This document shows positions 42,312 through 50,034 of a stretch of 64,000 bases of DNA, piece after piece. The position numbers were made by a program, and so were the translations under genes. The stretch is from Stappia sp. TSB10P1A (GTDB lineage Bacteria > Pseudomonadota > Alphaproteobacteria > Rhizobiales > Stappiaceae), in the NCBI RefSeq assembly GCF_900185725.1, contig NZ_FYAU01000029.1, positions 248,001 to 312,000 on the forward strand. Reading direction: 5' to 3'. The notes below the pieces were generated by a model. It made no database searches and had not been told where the DNA came from. It saw nothing but the letters and a program-made list of their open reading frames with translations. The number at the start of each line of letters is the position of its first letter. The stretch's first letter is position 1.

Positions 42312-42940
42312 GACGCACCTCCCGCCTGCCGTTCGCAGGCCCCGGAGCGCGCCGCCTGCGCCATGCGGCCGGCAAACCCGTCGATGGAGGCCGGGCGATA
42401 GAGCGTCAGGCTCCCGGTATAGAGCGCCCAGTCCATCCGCGTCTCGGCAATGGCCACATCGGCGATGCAGCCGCAGATGTCGTCCGAGGCGGCGAGCCGG
42501 CTCGCCGTGCGTGCCAGCACCTGATCGCGCGAGCGCTGCCAGGTCTCCATCGCCGCCTGCTTGCTGCGCTCGTAAGCGCGGCGCGCATCCGCGACCTGCT
42601 GGCGCGGGTCGAAGTCGAAGACAGAGCCAAGACCGCCCCGGCCGCTGTTGGCGGCATCATAGGCCCAGTCCGCCAGCGGATTGTGGAGCATCCCTTCGGC
42701 CAGGATGAGAGCCTGTTCCGCCGCAACGTCCACCTGCGGCAGCGGCAGCGCGGAGAGCTGTTCCTCGCCCGCCCGTGCCGCCAGCGCCGCCACATTCGCG
42801 GTGCAGGCCGGCATATGATCGGCCGCCGCGACCCGCTCCGCCAGCTTCGGGCCGATCAGCACGTAGTTGACCGCGCCCCAGGCGAGGCCTCCGGCAAGCA
42901 GCGCCCGAGGCACGACATCCGTCAAGATATTCGGGATCAT
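42308..42940 (-). CDS. Conserved hypothetical protein with N-terminal anchor
   Basis: A 210-residue protein with one N-terminal hydrophobic segment (ALLAGGLAWGAVNYVLIG), then a helical soluble domain containing several cysteines (PACTAN, DICGCIAD, SGACERQ). The cysteines and the anchor suggest a periplasmic location with disulfides. The start at 42940 has GGAGACAGG in front; the longer frame to 43306 overlaps the next gene antisense and is not used. First gene of a four-gene overlapping chain ending with the coupling ATPase. Confidence 0.7.
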   Translation of the reverse strand: MIPNILTDVVPRALLAGGLAWGAVNYVLIGPKLAERVAAADHMPACTANVAALAARAGEEQLSALPLPQVDVAAEQALILAEGMLHNPLADWAYDAANSGRGGLGSVFDFDPRQQVADARRAYERSKQAAMETWQRSRDQVLARTASRLAASDDICGCIADVAIAETRMDWALYTGSLTLYRPASIDGFAGRMAQAARSGACERQAGGAS

Positions 42941-43052
42941 TCCTGTCTCCTGTTCAGGTCGGTGGAGGGGGGAGAGGGTCGACGCGCGCAGTGGCGCCTT
43001 TGGCGAGTGACCGCTTGCGGCACCCTCGGGAGGGCTTGCCGCCGATGCAGCG

Positions 43053-43844
43053 TCAGCCGAGCGGTGCGAGGCGATCGAAACGGCAGTGGGAGCGGCCCAG
43101 GCGCGAGAGCCGGCCGGGGTCGAGGCGATGTTTGGCCAAGACCGCCTTGTCGAAGACCTGCGGAGGCGTGAGAACAGGTGCCCGCGTCCCGGACTGGCTG
43201 CCGAGATTGATGCGTGGAACGACGCCTGCCTTGGGCGTGAGCAAGACGTAGCACCACTGGCTCGCAGGCCGGTTCGCTTCGACCGCTGCAACGTCGGCAT
43301 AGGCACCGCCGGTGATGATCATCAGGTTTGTGCCCTTGACGGGCACCCGTTCGAAGAAGTGCAGCTCCTTGGAGGGACGGAAGCCTGCATCACCGTTGCC
43401 CTGCGAAGAGGCCTGCGCCTTCCCCGTGTCATTCGCCTGCCGGTCAGGGCGGGTATCGCCGTTCCGTTCGGTACGGTCAGGCGCCTCTTGAGGCAGGGGG
43501 ATACCACTGCTGCGGATGACCTCCTTGCCGCCGCGATACGGCGGAAGGCCGCCGCCCGTGTCGATACTGCCAAGGCTCCCTGCATGATCCTGCCCGGAGC
43601 TGTCGGTAGCGCCCAGAGACCGCCTCTTGTCGGGATTCGCGTTGTCGGCGCGGCGAACCGGGCCGGACGGCTGCGGGACCACTGATGCGGCCGCAACCGC
43701 TGGGGTGCCGGTGACAGCCAGCCTGTCCCACAGGCGTGCCATGCCCTGTGCCCCGACAAAGTCGTGGGCAATGAGAGCGGCAATGCCGCTGATGACCGTG
43801 AAGGCGAAGATACCGGCAAGGCCGAGACCGAGAATGCGGGTCAT
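43053..43844 (-). CDS. Hypothetical exported protein
   Basis: A 263-residue protein with an N-terminal signal/anchor (ILGLGLAGIFAFTVISGIAALIA), a long low-complexity linker rich in Asp, Arg, Gly and Ser (about residues 60-150), and a compact C-terminal domain (ERVPVKGTNLMIITGGAYAD ... WCYVLLTPKAG). It is probably periplasmic. The gene for this protein lies between two other membrane-protein genes of the transfer-like region. Family not recognised. Confidence 0.7.
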   Translation of the reverse strand: MTRILGLGLAGIFAFTVISGIAALIAHDFVGAQGMARLWDRLAVTGTPAVAAASVVPQPSGPVRRADNANPDKRRSLGATDSSGQDHAGSLGSIDTGGGLPPYRGGKEVIRSSGIPLPQEAPDRTERNGDTRPDRQANDTGKAQASSQGNGDAGFRPSKELHFFERVPVKGTNLMIITGGAYADVAAVEANRPASQWCYVLLTPKAGVVPRINLGSQSGTRAPVLTPPQVFDKAVLAKHRLDPGRLSRLGRSHCRFDRLAPLG

Positions 43845-44029
43845 GGGAATCTCCTTCGCAGGATGCGGGACGTCGAGTTTGGGAGGGAGGTTCGGGGGAC
43901 TGGCGCTGTCGCCGGAGCGCTGCAGCGGAGAGCCCCGAGAGACGCGATGCAACGGGGGCGCTGGTCCGGGTCGATTGACCCGATACGCTGCCCGTCCTGC
44001 CCTCAAGCAGGTCTGGCAGAGGGAGAGCC

Positions 44030-45208
44030 CTATTCGGCATCCCCGGCACGGGACGTGCCCGCCGCTTGCGAGGCCGCGTGCCCGGCAGGCTGGTGATCGT
44101 GTTCGCGCCAGGCGCTGACGAGGATGATCAACAGGATGGCAGGGGCGAGATCGATGAACAGCGCCGCCGCCCACTCGGGCAATAGGGCGCGCCAGTAGGT
44201 GCGCACCGCCTCATGCGGCCCCTGCGGGCGCTTGCGGGTGGCCGGCTCGCTCTTGACCGTCGCAAGGCTGGACAGACCTGCCTGAAGCGCCTCGGCAACC
44301 GGCTTCACCATCTCCGAAATCGCGCGCACTTCGTCGTTCTGCACCTGCTGGAACCCGGTGCCGGCCTGCGTGGAGGCGGGGAAGAGCGTTGCAAGGCTCT
44401 TCAGCGTTGCCGCGATTGACACGCCGTAGTCGTGCTGGGCCATCTGCACCAGCAGGTCGTCGATGCGCTCTGCGGCTACAACCGCCGCCTCGACCCGGGG
44501 GCGGATCGGACCCGGACGATAGGTCTGAGCCTTCAACTCGGCGAAGTGCCGGCCGAGTTCGCCTTGCAAGGCGCGCGAAGCCTCGACGCCCTTGCCGATG
44601 TCATCGGCAAGGCTGTTCAGCAGGCCCGCCACCTGCCCCAGGGCGTCCGACACCTTGCCGGGCTTGGGGCGACCGGACTGGGTGCCATGATCGATCTCGC
44701 TCTGCTGCAGGGCGGCGAAGCGCTGTGCCTGGGCGCGAATGGCCGGCAACAGGCGCTGTGCGGCAAGCGAGTTCGCGAAGATCTCGTCCTTGCGCCATTC
44801 GGCACTGGCGGTGACATCGTCGAGCGACATCTGCACGGCGGTGCCGCCTGCAATCGCCATCATGTTGAAGGGGGCGTCGATTGCCGCGAGCGTTCCGACA
44901 TAGAGGCTGGCAGCCGACAACGCCACGGCAAGACGGGTGCCGCGCAGCCGGTAGATCAGGCCGAACAGATAGAACCAGCCGAGCCAGGCAAATACCCCGA
45001 TCGACAGGGCCACCGCCAGGGCCTGCCCCTTCTGGACAAAAGTGGCGCCGGTCTCGCCCATGGTCACGGACAGCCCGTAATAGGTGAGCATCATCGTCGC
45101 GCAGGACGGGGGCATTAGCAGGATCTCGGTGAGATGCTCGCGCAGGACAGTGCGCCCCTTGAGATCGAAGCGGTTCTGCTGGAAACGGACGTCGGCCGGC
45201 GACGGCAT
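44030..45208 (-). CDS. Polytopic membrane protein of the mobile island
   Basis: A 392-residue protein. Three membrane helices lie in the first 115 residues (CATMMLTYYGLSVTMG, ALAVALSIGVFAWLGWFYLF, LAVALSAASLYVGTLAAI). A long helical region of about 220 residues, likely coiled coil, follows, and a last helix (WAAALFIDLAPAILLIILVSAW) near the C-terminus. This layout resembles membrane proteins of transfer or phage-exclusion functions, but no family is recognised. The ATG at 45208 follows CAGGAG. Confidence 0.7.
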   Translation of the reverse strand: MPSPADVRFQQNRFDLKGRTVLREHLTEILLMPPSCATMMLTYYGLSVTMGETGATFVQKGQALAVALSIGVFAWLGWFYLFGLIYRLRGTRLAVALSAASLYVGTLAAIDAPFNMMAIAGGTAVQMSLDDVTASAEWRKDEIFANSLAAQRLLPAIRAQAQRFAALQQSEIDHGTQSGRPKPGKVSDALGQVAGLLNSLADDIGKGVEASRALQGELGRHFAELKAQTYRPGPIRPRVEAAVVAAERIDDLLVQMAQHDYGVSIAATLKSLATLFPASTQAGTGFQQVQNDEVRAISEMVKPVAEALQAGLSSLATVKSEPATRKRPQGPHEAVRTYWRALLPEWAAALFIDLAPAILLIILVSAWREHDHQPAGHAASQAAGTSRAGDAE

Positions 45209-45754
45209 GGCAGATCTCCTGTGGCTGGAGAAGGCCGCAAGACGGCTGGGCCTTGCGGCGGGTCCCGCACTCCGGGCCAACTGCCGAACGACGAACCGGC
45301 AACGTCACGAGGCGAGATGAGACGAGGCTGGCCGGCGGAGGCAGAAAGAGCGAGGACGGGGAAGACGAAGCGGGAAGATGATCAGTGGGAGAGTGTCCAG
45401 GCGCGCCCGGCGCAACTGGCAGCGCGGGCAGGACCCAAGCCGGACATCCGGCAAGCCCGCCAAGGCAGTCGGGTGGCCCAAGGCGGTGGCGGTGCGCTCA
45501 CCGGAACGGGCGGATGTCGTGCCTCAGGCCAGCCTTGGTGGAGCGCTGGATCGTCTTGTTCGAAGAGATCCGTCCCCTTGAGCTGCGCTCGGCGGCTCAG
45601 GTGCCACGTGGGCGCCTTGCCCAGCTTGCGCAGCGCTGCAATGCGCCTTTGCGCAAGGTGGCCGATGCCAGTCTGTCGATGAAGGGGATACACTTGATCT
45701 GGGGATGATCCGCGCGGGTTCAAGCCCCGCGCGGATCGCAATCATCGATGCTGC
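45209..45754. other. 546-base gap with one strong hairpin
   Basis: No credible gene; overlapping frames on both strands have no domain or ribosome site. A 12-bp perfect stem (GATCCGCGCGGG at 45707-45718 with its complement at 45726-45737) lies 18 bases past the end of the acetyltransferase gene. It lacks a T-run but may terminate that gene. The remainder should hold the promoter of the minus-strand membrane-protein gene. Confidence 0.5.
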
Positions 45755-46504
45755 TTACGACCGCCTGCCGCCAGTCACCGGGAGCACTGCCTCCGACCAG
45801 GCCGCAAGGAAGGCCCGCGCCCTCGGCAGGATCTCCGGCCCGGCAGTCATCTGCCGGTAGCGGATGAAGGGCACTCCATCGGCATCCTGCTCGCTGCTGT
45901 TCAGAAGATGCCGGTCCCGGAACGTCCCGGTCAGGGCGGTGCGGCCCGCCTGGGTCTCCAGCAGAAAGCCCAAACGTGAGAAGCTGATCCGGGAGGCCTC
46001 GTTCAGCCGCCCGCTTCCCGTCTGCCGGACGGCAAGGCAGATCTCCCGCACCTCGCCATTGGCAACGAAGTCGTGCAGCATGCCAAGGGCACCCATCGCG
46101 CTGGCGATCTTCAGCCCCGCATAGTCCGGATGAACCACCGCGCCTCGCAGGACAAGACGGTCCCGATCATCGCGATGGAAGTGCATCGTCCCGACGACAC
46201 GCGTCCCGTCGCGGGCGCACACCACATGAGCATCGCGCTCGATCAGGTCGCGCGGTTCGAAGCGGAACAGCATCGCACGGCCCGCATCCGAGGCAAGCAC
46301 CTCGTTGAACAGGTCCAGGCTTGCCGCAGTCAGGCGTAGCGCCTCCGCATCGCTCATCGGCCGCGCGCTGCTGAGTTCGATATTCGCATGCCGGTTGCGC
46401 ACCGACACGGTGCTGAGCGGCAGGCGCGGGGTCGGGCCCTTCGGGGCGGCAACCGCCGCCCCGTCAGGTCCCTGTCCGCCATGGTGGTCGAACAGTGCCG
46501 TCAT
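45755..46504 (-). CDS. GNAT-fold acetyltransferase, FeeM-like
   Basis: A 249-residue protein. After a 60-residue disordered start comes a GNAT fold with VVGTMHFHRDDRDRLVLRG and the acetyl-CoA/ACP-binding helix region VVHPDYAGLKIASAMGALG. Length and the C-terminal LGFLLETQAGRTALTG fit the group that includes N-acyl amino acid synthase FeeM. The substrate cannot be deduced. The start overlaps the stop of the upstream zinc-ribbon gene by one base. Its place in a mobile island suggests cargo rather than transfer. Confidence 0.7.
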   Translation of the reverse strand: MTALFDHHGGQGPDGAAVAAPKGPTPRLPLSTVSVRNRHANIELSSARPMSDAEALRLTAASLDLFNEVLASDAGRAMLFRFEPRDLIERDAHVVCARDGTRVVGTMHFHRDDRDRLVLRGAVVHPDYAGLKIASAMGALGMLHDFVANGEVREICLAVRQTGSGRLNEASRISFSRLGFLLETQAGRTALTGTFRDRHLLNSSEQDADGVPFIRYRQMTAGPEILPRARAFLAAWSEAVLPVTGGRRS

Positions 46505-46821
46505 CACATCTCCTCCCGTCCGGGGGCGAACAACTTCGCCCATTCCTTCGCCTCGTCCGCCCTCTGCGCCTGCAGCGCATGGATCTGCGAACTCAGCTCC
46601 AGCACCGTCTTCACCAGCGCTTCGGCGAGGCAGCACCCGCCGGCATTCGGCAGCACCTGCCGGACCGCGAGAGCCTCAGCATCGCTTGCGCCGGATGCGT
46701 CGGTGGTCTCCTCTGTCGCCGCAGGTGCCACCCGGTACGGGCAGCGCCGGCAGATCGAGAACGCGCCGTCCGACACAAAGGGCCGGCGGCAGGAGGGGCA
46801 GTTGGGGGAGTGGTCGCTCAT
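46504..46821 (-). CDS. Small zinc-ribbon protein
   Basis: A 105-residue protein. The N-terminus holds a CxxC pair and a second pair (CPSCRRPF ... CRRCPYR), a zinc ribbon. The remainder is helical with another Cys pair (GGCCLAEAL). AGGAG precedes the start at 46821. It is coupled to the acetyltransferase gene by a TGATG overlap. It marks the end of the GC-rich part of the island: immediately upstream, base composition drops. Confidence 0.7.
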   Translation of the reverse strand: MSDHSPNCPSCRRPFVSDGAFSICRRCPYRVAPAATEETTDASGASDAEALAVRQVLPNAGGCCLAEALVKTVLELSSQIHALQAQRADEAKEWAKLFAPGREEM

Positions 46822-46996
46822 ATCGGCTCTCCTGTGTCAGAGCGGTGTGAATGACACAGGAATAAGTTTAAATCCCCGAGTAATAATAGGTTACACTAAT
46901 GATTATCGATGGATTATTTTGGTAATTAGTAATCCAATATGGATTAATCAAAAATTTATTGACATAAATCTATGAATGAACTAAGTTTTACGAGTT

Positions 46997-47488
46997 ATGA
47001 AATGCACTTTTGAAAAATTATTTCATGTTGAAATTGTCCGAAACGCTGAAAACAATCAGGTCATTCGAGAGGCTTGGCGGAATGCTAACGGCGAGTTTGA
47101 TAGGGATGGAGATGAGCCTGCCTTCGTAAGCTACGATGCGCTTTCCGGAGAGGTAGCTGTGCGGCAATGGTGGCGTGACGGGAAACTGCACCGAGATAAC
47201 GGCCCCGCTTACGAGCGTCTCGCCCGGGGATCCTGCGTGGTTGCAAATGAGTATTGGTACACAAACGGCGTCCTCCACCGGAAAGACGACAATCCTGCGC
47301 GAATATTCCGCTGCCGCGAAACAGGCGCGGTCACTCAAGAAGTTTACATGAAATGGGGGCTCCGCGACCGAACTTCTGGGCCGGCCGTCATCCATTATGA
47401 CCCTAACAGCGGACGCGTTTGGAGGTCAGAATATTGGCGCCAAGGTCAGCGCTTGCAGAGAAAATGCATAGCACCTAATCTCCGCTGA
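46997..47488 (+). CDS. YwqK/MORN-like repeat protein
   Basis: A 163-residue protein made of repeats of the type W-R-D-GKLHRDNGPA, NGVLHRKDDNPA and RDRTSGPAVIHYD. These are the tryptophan-rich, glycine-containing beta-hairpin units seen in YwqK-type and MORN-like proteins, often encoded near toxin systems and phage genes. The function is unknown; an immunity role is possible by analogy only. First gene of the AT-rich cassette, with its own upstream AT-rich leader (46822-46996). Confidence 0.65.
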   Translation: MKCTFEKLFHVEIVRNAENNQVIREAWRNANGEFDRDGDEPAFVSYDALSGEVAVRQWWRDGKLHRDNGPAYERLARGSCVVANEYWYTNGVLHRKDDNPARIFRCRETGAVTQEVYMKWGLRDRTSGPAVIHYDPNSGRVWRSEYWRQGQRLQRKCIAPNLR

Positions 47489-47543
47489 GTTTTCATTCAC
47501 CCATGCGTGGTGGAGCTGGTCCAGGACAGTGGGTTGATATCGT

Positions 47544-48683
47544 ATGAGTGACCCTGAACTTGCGGCGTTCGATAGTGTCGTTGCCGATTTGCTTGAGCTT
47601 AAACCTGGCGAAGCGCGCGATCGGACTGTGGCCATAAGGAAAAATATTGCAAAAAATATTGATGCTAAATTTAAGAACATGCCGCGTGGATCAATAGAAA
47701 AAAGCAAAATACTTTTTTTTGAGGCGGCGGCAAGTCTCGCTGGAATCGAAATAAAAATTGGTCATCCATCAAAATTTCTTGCGCCACTGAAAAGCAATGG
47801 CGCGGGAAGCGAAGAAATTCTCCGCGCTATATGTTTTTTGTGCTTCAAAACGCACGAGTTCCGTGAGGTGCGTGAGGAGATTTGCAGGTTACTTGAAGTA
47901 TTTTATGGTGGAAGTATAGATGATCCTCATTGGCCTCCAAAGATTGTTTTCAGATTGGGAGATATCGTAAAGTCAGCCCTGATTAGTTCAGCCTATGTTA
48001 ATTATACAGGAAATATAAATAAGGCGAAATTGGAAATGGAGGGCTTGCTCGGAGGGCATACTTCCAGTTCTGATCGCGATGATTCGACGGAAATAGAACT
48101 TTGGGGGCTTGTTACCGTTGAGAGCGTGTCCGTAAACAGAGATTCGTACTTGTTTGGGCTCTCGGACCACCAACAGCGCGTACACGCGGGAAATCCCGTT
48201 GCTCCTTTGGTGGAGTTGGTTATGTCGCCAGAATATGACGCTAGTGGTTACGAGTTTGGATTCCGCTGCGTCCGAATAGCTACAGATATCGTGACCACCG
48301 ATCTTTGTGAGGTGGTGGTAGAGAAGCAATATGAGAACGAACGCGCCATCGGAAATAATGGGCAAGTTGTTGTTCGCCGAGGTGGGGCTGCCTGCTTCGT
48401 GGAAATAAAAAGCCGCCACGAGTGCCTGAACGGGGGCTATTATATGGATCAGCCCTTCTGTTATATTACGCCACGCTCTGTGCCTTTTCAGTTTACTGGC
48501 GAATTAAAGGTTTCGCTTGTTGAGATGAACATCTGGAGGGTTGATGGATCTGAAATTCCGAGTAGCAATAAAAAAGCTGTCATCGCGGCTTTGCTAGCAA
48601 AAAAACTGACCGGCGACGGGGTTGCCGAGCCGTGGTTTACTTTATCTCGACTTACATTTGAAATACGTAGTTTCGCTGGTTAG
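47544..48683 (+). CDS. Hypothetical protein, 379 residues
   Basis: Not recognised. The first 170 residues look mainly helical with several hydrophobic stretches but no membrane segment. The second half looks like beta structure (WGLVTVESVSVNRDSYLFG; FGFRCVRIATDIVTTDLCEVVV; ACFVEIKSRHEC). Codon use and base composition are clearly lower in GC than the flanking genes, indicating acquisition. It lies 55 bases after the YwqK-like gene and 5 bases before the Sel1-repeat gene, so the three probably form an operon. Confidence 0.75.
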   Translation: MSDPELAAFDSVVADLLELKPGEARDRTVAIRKNIAKNIDAKFKNMPRGSIEKSKILFFEAAASLAGIEIKIGHPSKFLAPLKSNGAGSEEILRAICFLCFKTHEFREVREEICRLLEVFYGGSIDDPHWPPKIVFRLGDIVKSALISSAYVNYTGNINKAKLEMEGLLGGHTSSSDRDDSTEIELWGLVTVESVSVNRDSYLFGLSDHQQRVHAGNPVAPLVELVMSPEYDASGYEFGFRCVRIATDIVTTDLCEVVVEKQYENERAIGNNGQVVVRRGGAACFVEIKSRHECLNGGYYMDQPFCYITPRSVPFQFTGELKVSLVEMNIWRVDGSEIPSSNKKAVIAALLAKKLTGDGVAEPWFTLSRLTFEIRSFAG

Positions 48684-48688
48684 TGCGC

Positions 48689-49675
48689 ATGAGCAACGCA
48701 ATTGAAGCTCGTATTCGACTAGTAGAGGGAGCTAAGACCGACAATTTCGTTGAGTTGGTGCATCTTTCGGGCCTAGATCCGTCCAAAGATTTTAGATGTA
48801 GAAACCTGAGCTACGTCGATTTTTCAACGTGTGATTTAAAGGGGTTTGATTTTCGTGGCGCTAAGCTCGAGGGCTGCAATTTCACCGATGCTTTGGTCGC
48901 AAATGCACTATGGGATAGTGATGTATCTATTCCCCCTATATTGTCAAAGTCTAGAGATTTTTCCGTATACGTTCAGAGGAACTTAAGTTTATTTACGCAG
49001 ATAGCGACGAAGGAATCTAAGTTAAGCGAAGATATAATGTTCGAAAACGAGGCCTTCTACGAAGAAGCATCGCAAGTTGCGCTTCATCCTAGAGGGCCAC
49101 AGCGTCTACACCGCAAGGCGGTGGGAGTTGAAGATGCTGATGCCATGTTCGCCCTTGGTGTCGGCTACCAGCAAGGCACAGGCGTTGAGGTCGGTCCTGC
49201 AGAGGCGGTGCGCTGGTATCGCAAGGCAGCGGAGGCCGGGGACGTCGCCGCCATGTTCAACCTCGGCGTCTGCTATCAGAAAGGCATAGGCGTTGAAGCC
49301 GATCCTGCAGAGGCGGTGTGCTGGTATCGCAAGGCAGCGGAGGCCGGGGACGTCGCCGCCATGTTCAACCTCGGCGTCTGCTACCAGAAAGGCATAGGCG
49401 TTGAAGCCGATCCTGCAGAGGCGGTGTGCTGGTATCGCAAGGCAGCGGAGGCTGGGGACGTCACCGCCATGTTCAACCTCGGCGTCTGCTACCAGAAAGG
49501 CATAGGCGTTGAAGCTGATCCTGCAGAGGCAGTGGGCTGGTATCACAAAGCGGCAGGGGCTGGGGATCGTGTCGCCATGAATTATCTCGGCTTTTGCTAT
49601 CTGCTAGGCATAGGTGTTGAAGCTGATCACGAAGAGGCGGTACGCTGTTTTCGCGAGACAGTTGAAGTTATTTAA
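48689..49675 (+). CDS. Pentapeptide plus Sel1-repeat protein
   Basis: A 328-residue protein. The N-terminal 60 residues have pentapeptide-like stretches (YVDFSTCDLKGFDFRGAKLEGCNF). The C-terminal part is five Sel1/TPR-like repeats of 36 residues (AMFNLGVCYQKGIGVEADP, then AEAVCWYRKAAEAGD), which form a curved scaffold for protein contacts. The ATG at 48689 is used; an in-frame GTG at 48683 overlaps the previous stop. The middle three repeats are almost identical at DNA level, a sign of recent expansion. Possibly a partner or sensor for the upstream protein. Confidence 0.78.
   Translation: MSNAIEARIRLVEGAKTDNFVELVHLSGLDPSKDFRCRNLSYVDFSTCDLKGFDFRGAKLEGCNFTDALVANALWDSDVSIPPILSKSRDFSVYVQRNLSLFTQIATKESKLSEDIMFENEAFYEEASQVALHPRGPQRLHRKAVGVEDADAMFALGVGYQQGTGVEVGPAEAVRWYRKAAEAGDVAAMFNLGVCYQKGIGVEADPAEAVCWYRKAAEAGDVAAMFNLGVCYQKGIGVEADPAEAVCWYRKAAEAGDVTAMFNLGVCYQKGIGVEADPAEAVGWYHKAAGAGDRVAMNYLGFCYLLGIGVEADHEEAVRCFRETVEVI
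49118..49658 (+). repeat. 108-bp tandem repeat array within the Sel1 gene
   Basis: Five units of 108 bp. Units beginning at 49226, 49334 and 49442 (each starting GCAGCGGAGG) are nearly identical, while the first and last have drifted. Period exactly 36 codons, so copy-number change keeps the frame. Confidence 0.9.
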
Positions 49676-50034
49676 ATATCCTTGGCTCTGAACCTCACGA
49701 TCTAGTGTTGGAAGCTCCGGCCCGGTGCCTCGGGCCACTTGCACTTGCAAGGTGTGCCTGTATTACAGGCGACCTTGCCAAGGGAGGCCCGCTGCGCGCC
49801 TCCCGTTGAATCCCTCCCGGCCGATTGCGGCAATCTCTTGCTGTGAGTAAACGAGCCGGCTGTTGAAGAGCGCTATTTCCGTCTTTCGCAGTAGCCGGCC
49901 GATCCAGCTTGTGCATATTGCAAAGAGATAGGTCGATATGGAATACTCTGCCAATTGACGCGAGATTGTAGAATAGACGTTATTTTCTGCGCTCTTAGGT
50001 GAGTGCGGAATGATCATTTTATTGGAGCGGTTTA
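49676..50034. promoter_or_regulatory. Intergenic region upstream of the Gabija operon
   Basis: 359 bases without a credible gene. The last 60 bases are AT-rich and contain a TTGACG (49955-49960) with a weakly matching TTATTT 19 bases on, a possible gajA promoter. GGAG lies 7 bases before the gajA ATG. An 84-codon minus-strand frame here has no recognised domain and was not called. Confidence 0.35.

Noticed and set aside
45706-45740. tRNA remnant: GCGGG-TTCAAGC-CCCGC looks like a T-arm
   Set aside because: The flanks simply extend the same 12-bp hairpin; there is no acceptor partner, anticodon arm or CCA. More likely a terminator-like hairpin.
45382-45741. 119-codon minus-strand frame in the gap before the acetyltransferase end
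   Set aside because: Low-complexity Pro/Arg composition, competing frames on both strands and overlap with the hairpin.
49763-50017. 84-codon minus-strand frame before gajA
   Set aside because: No recognised domain, no ribosome site, and it occupies the region expected to hold the gajA promoter; possibly a decayed fragment.
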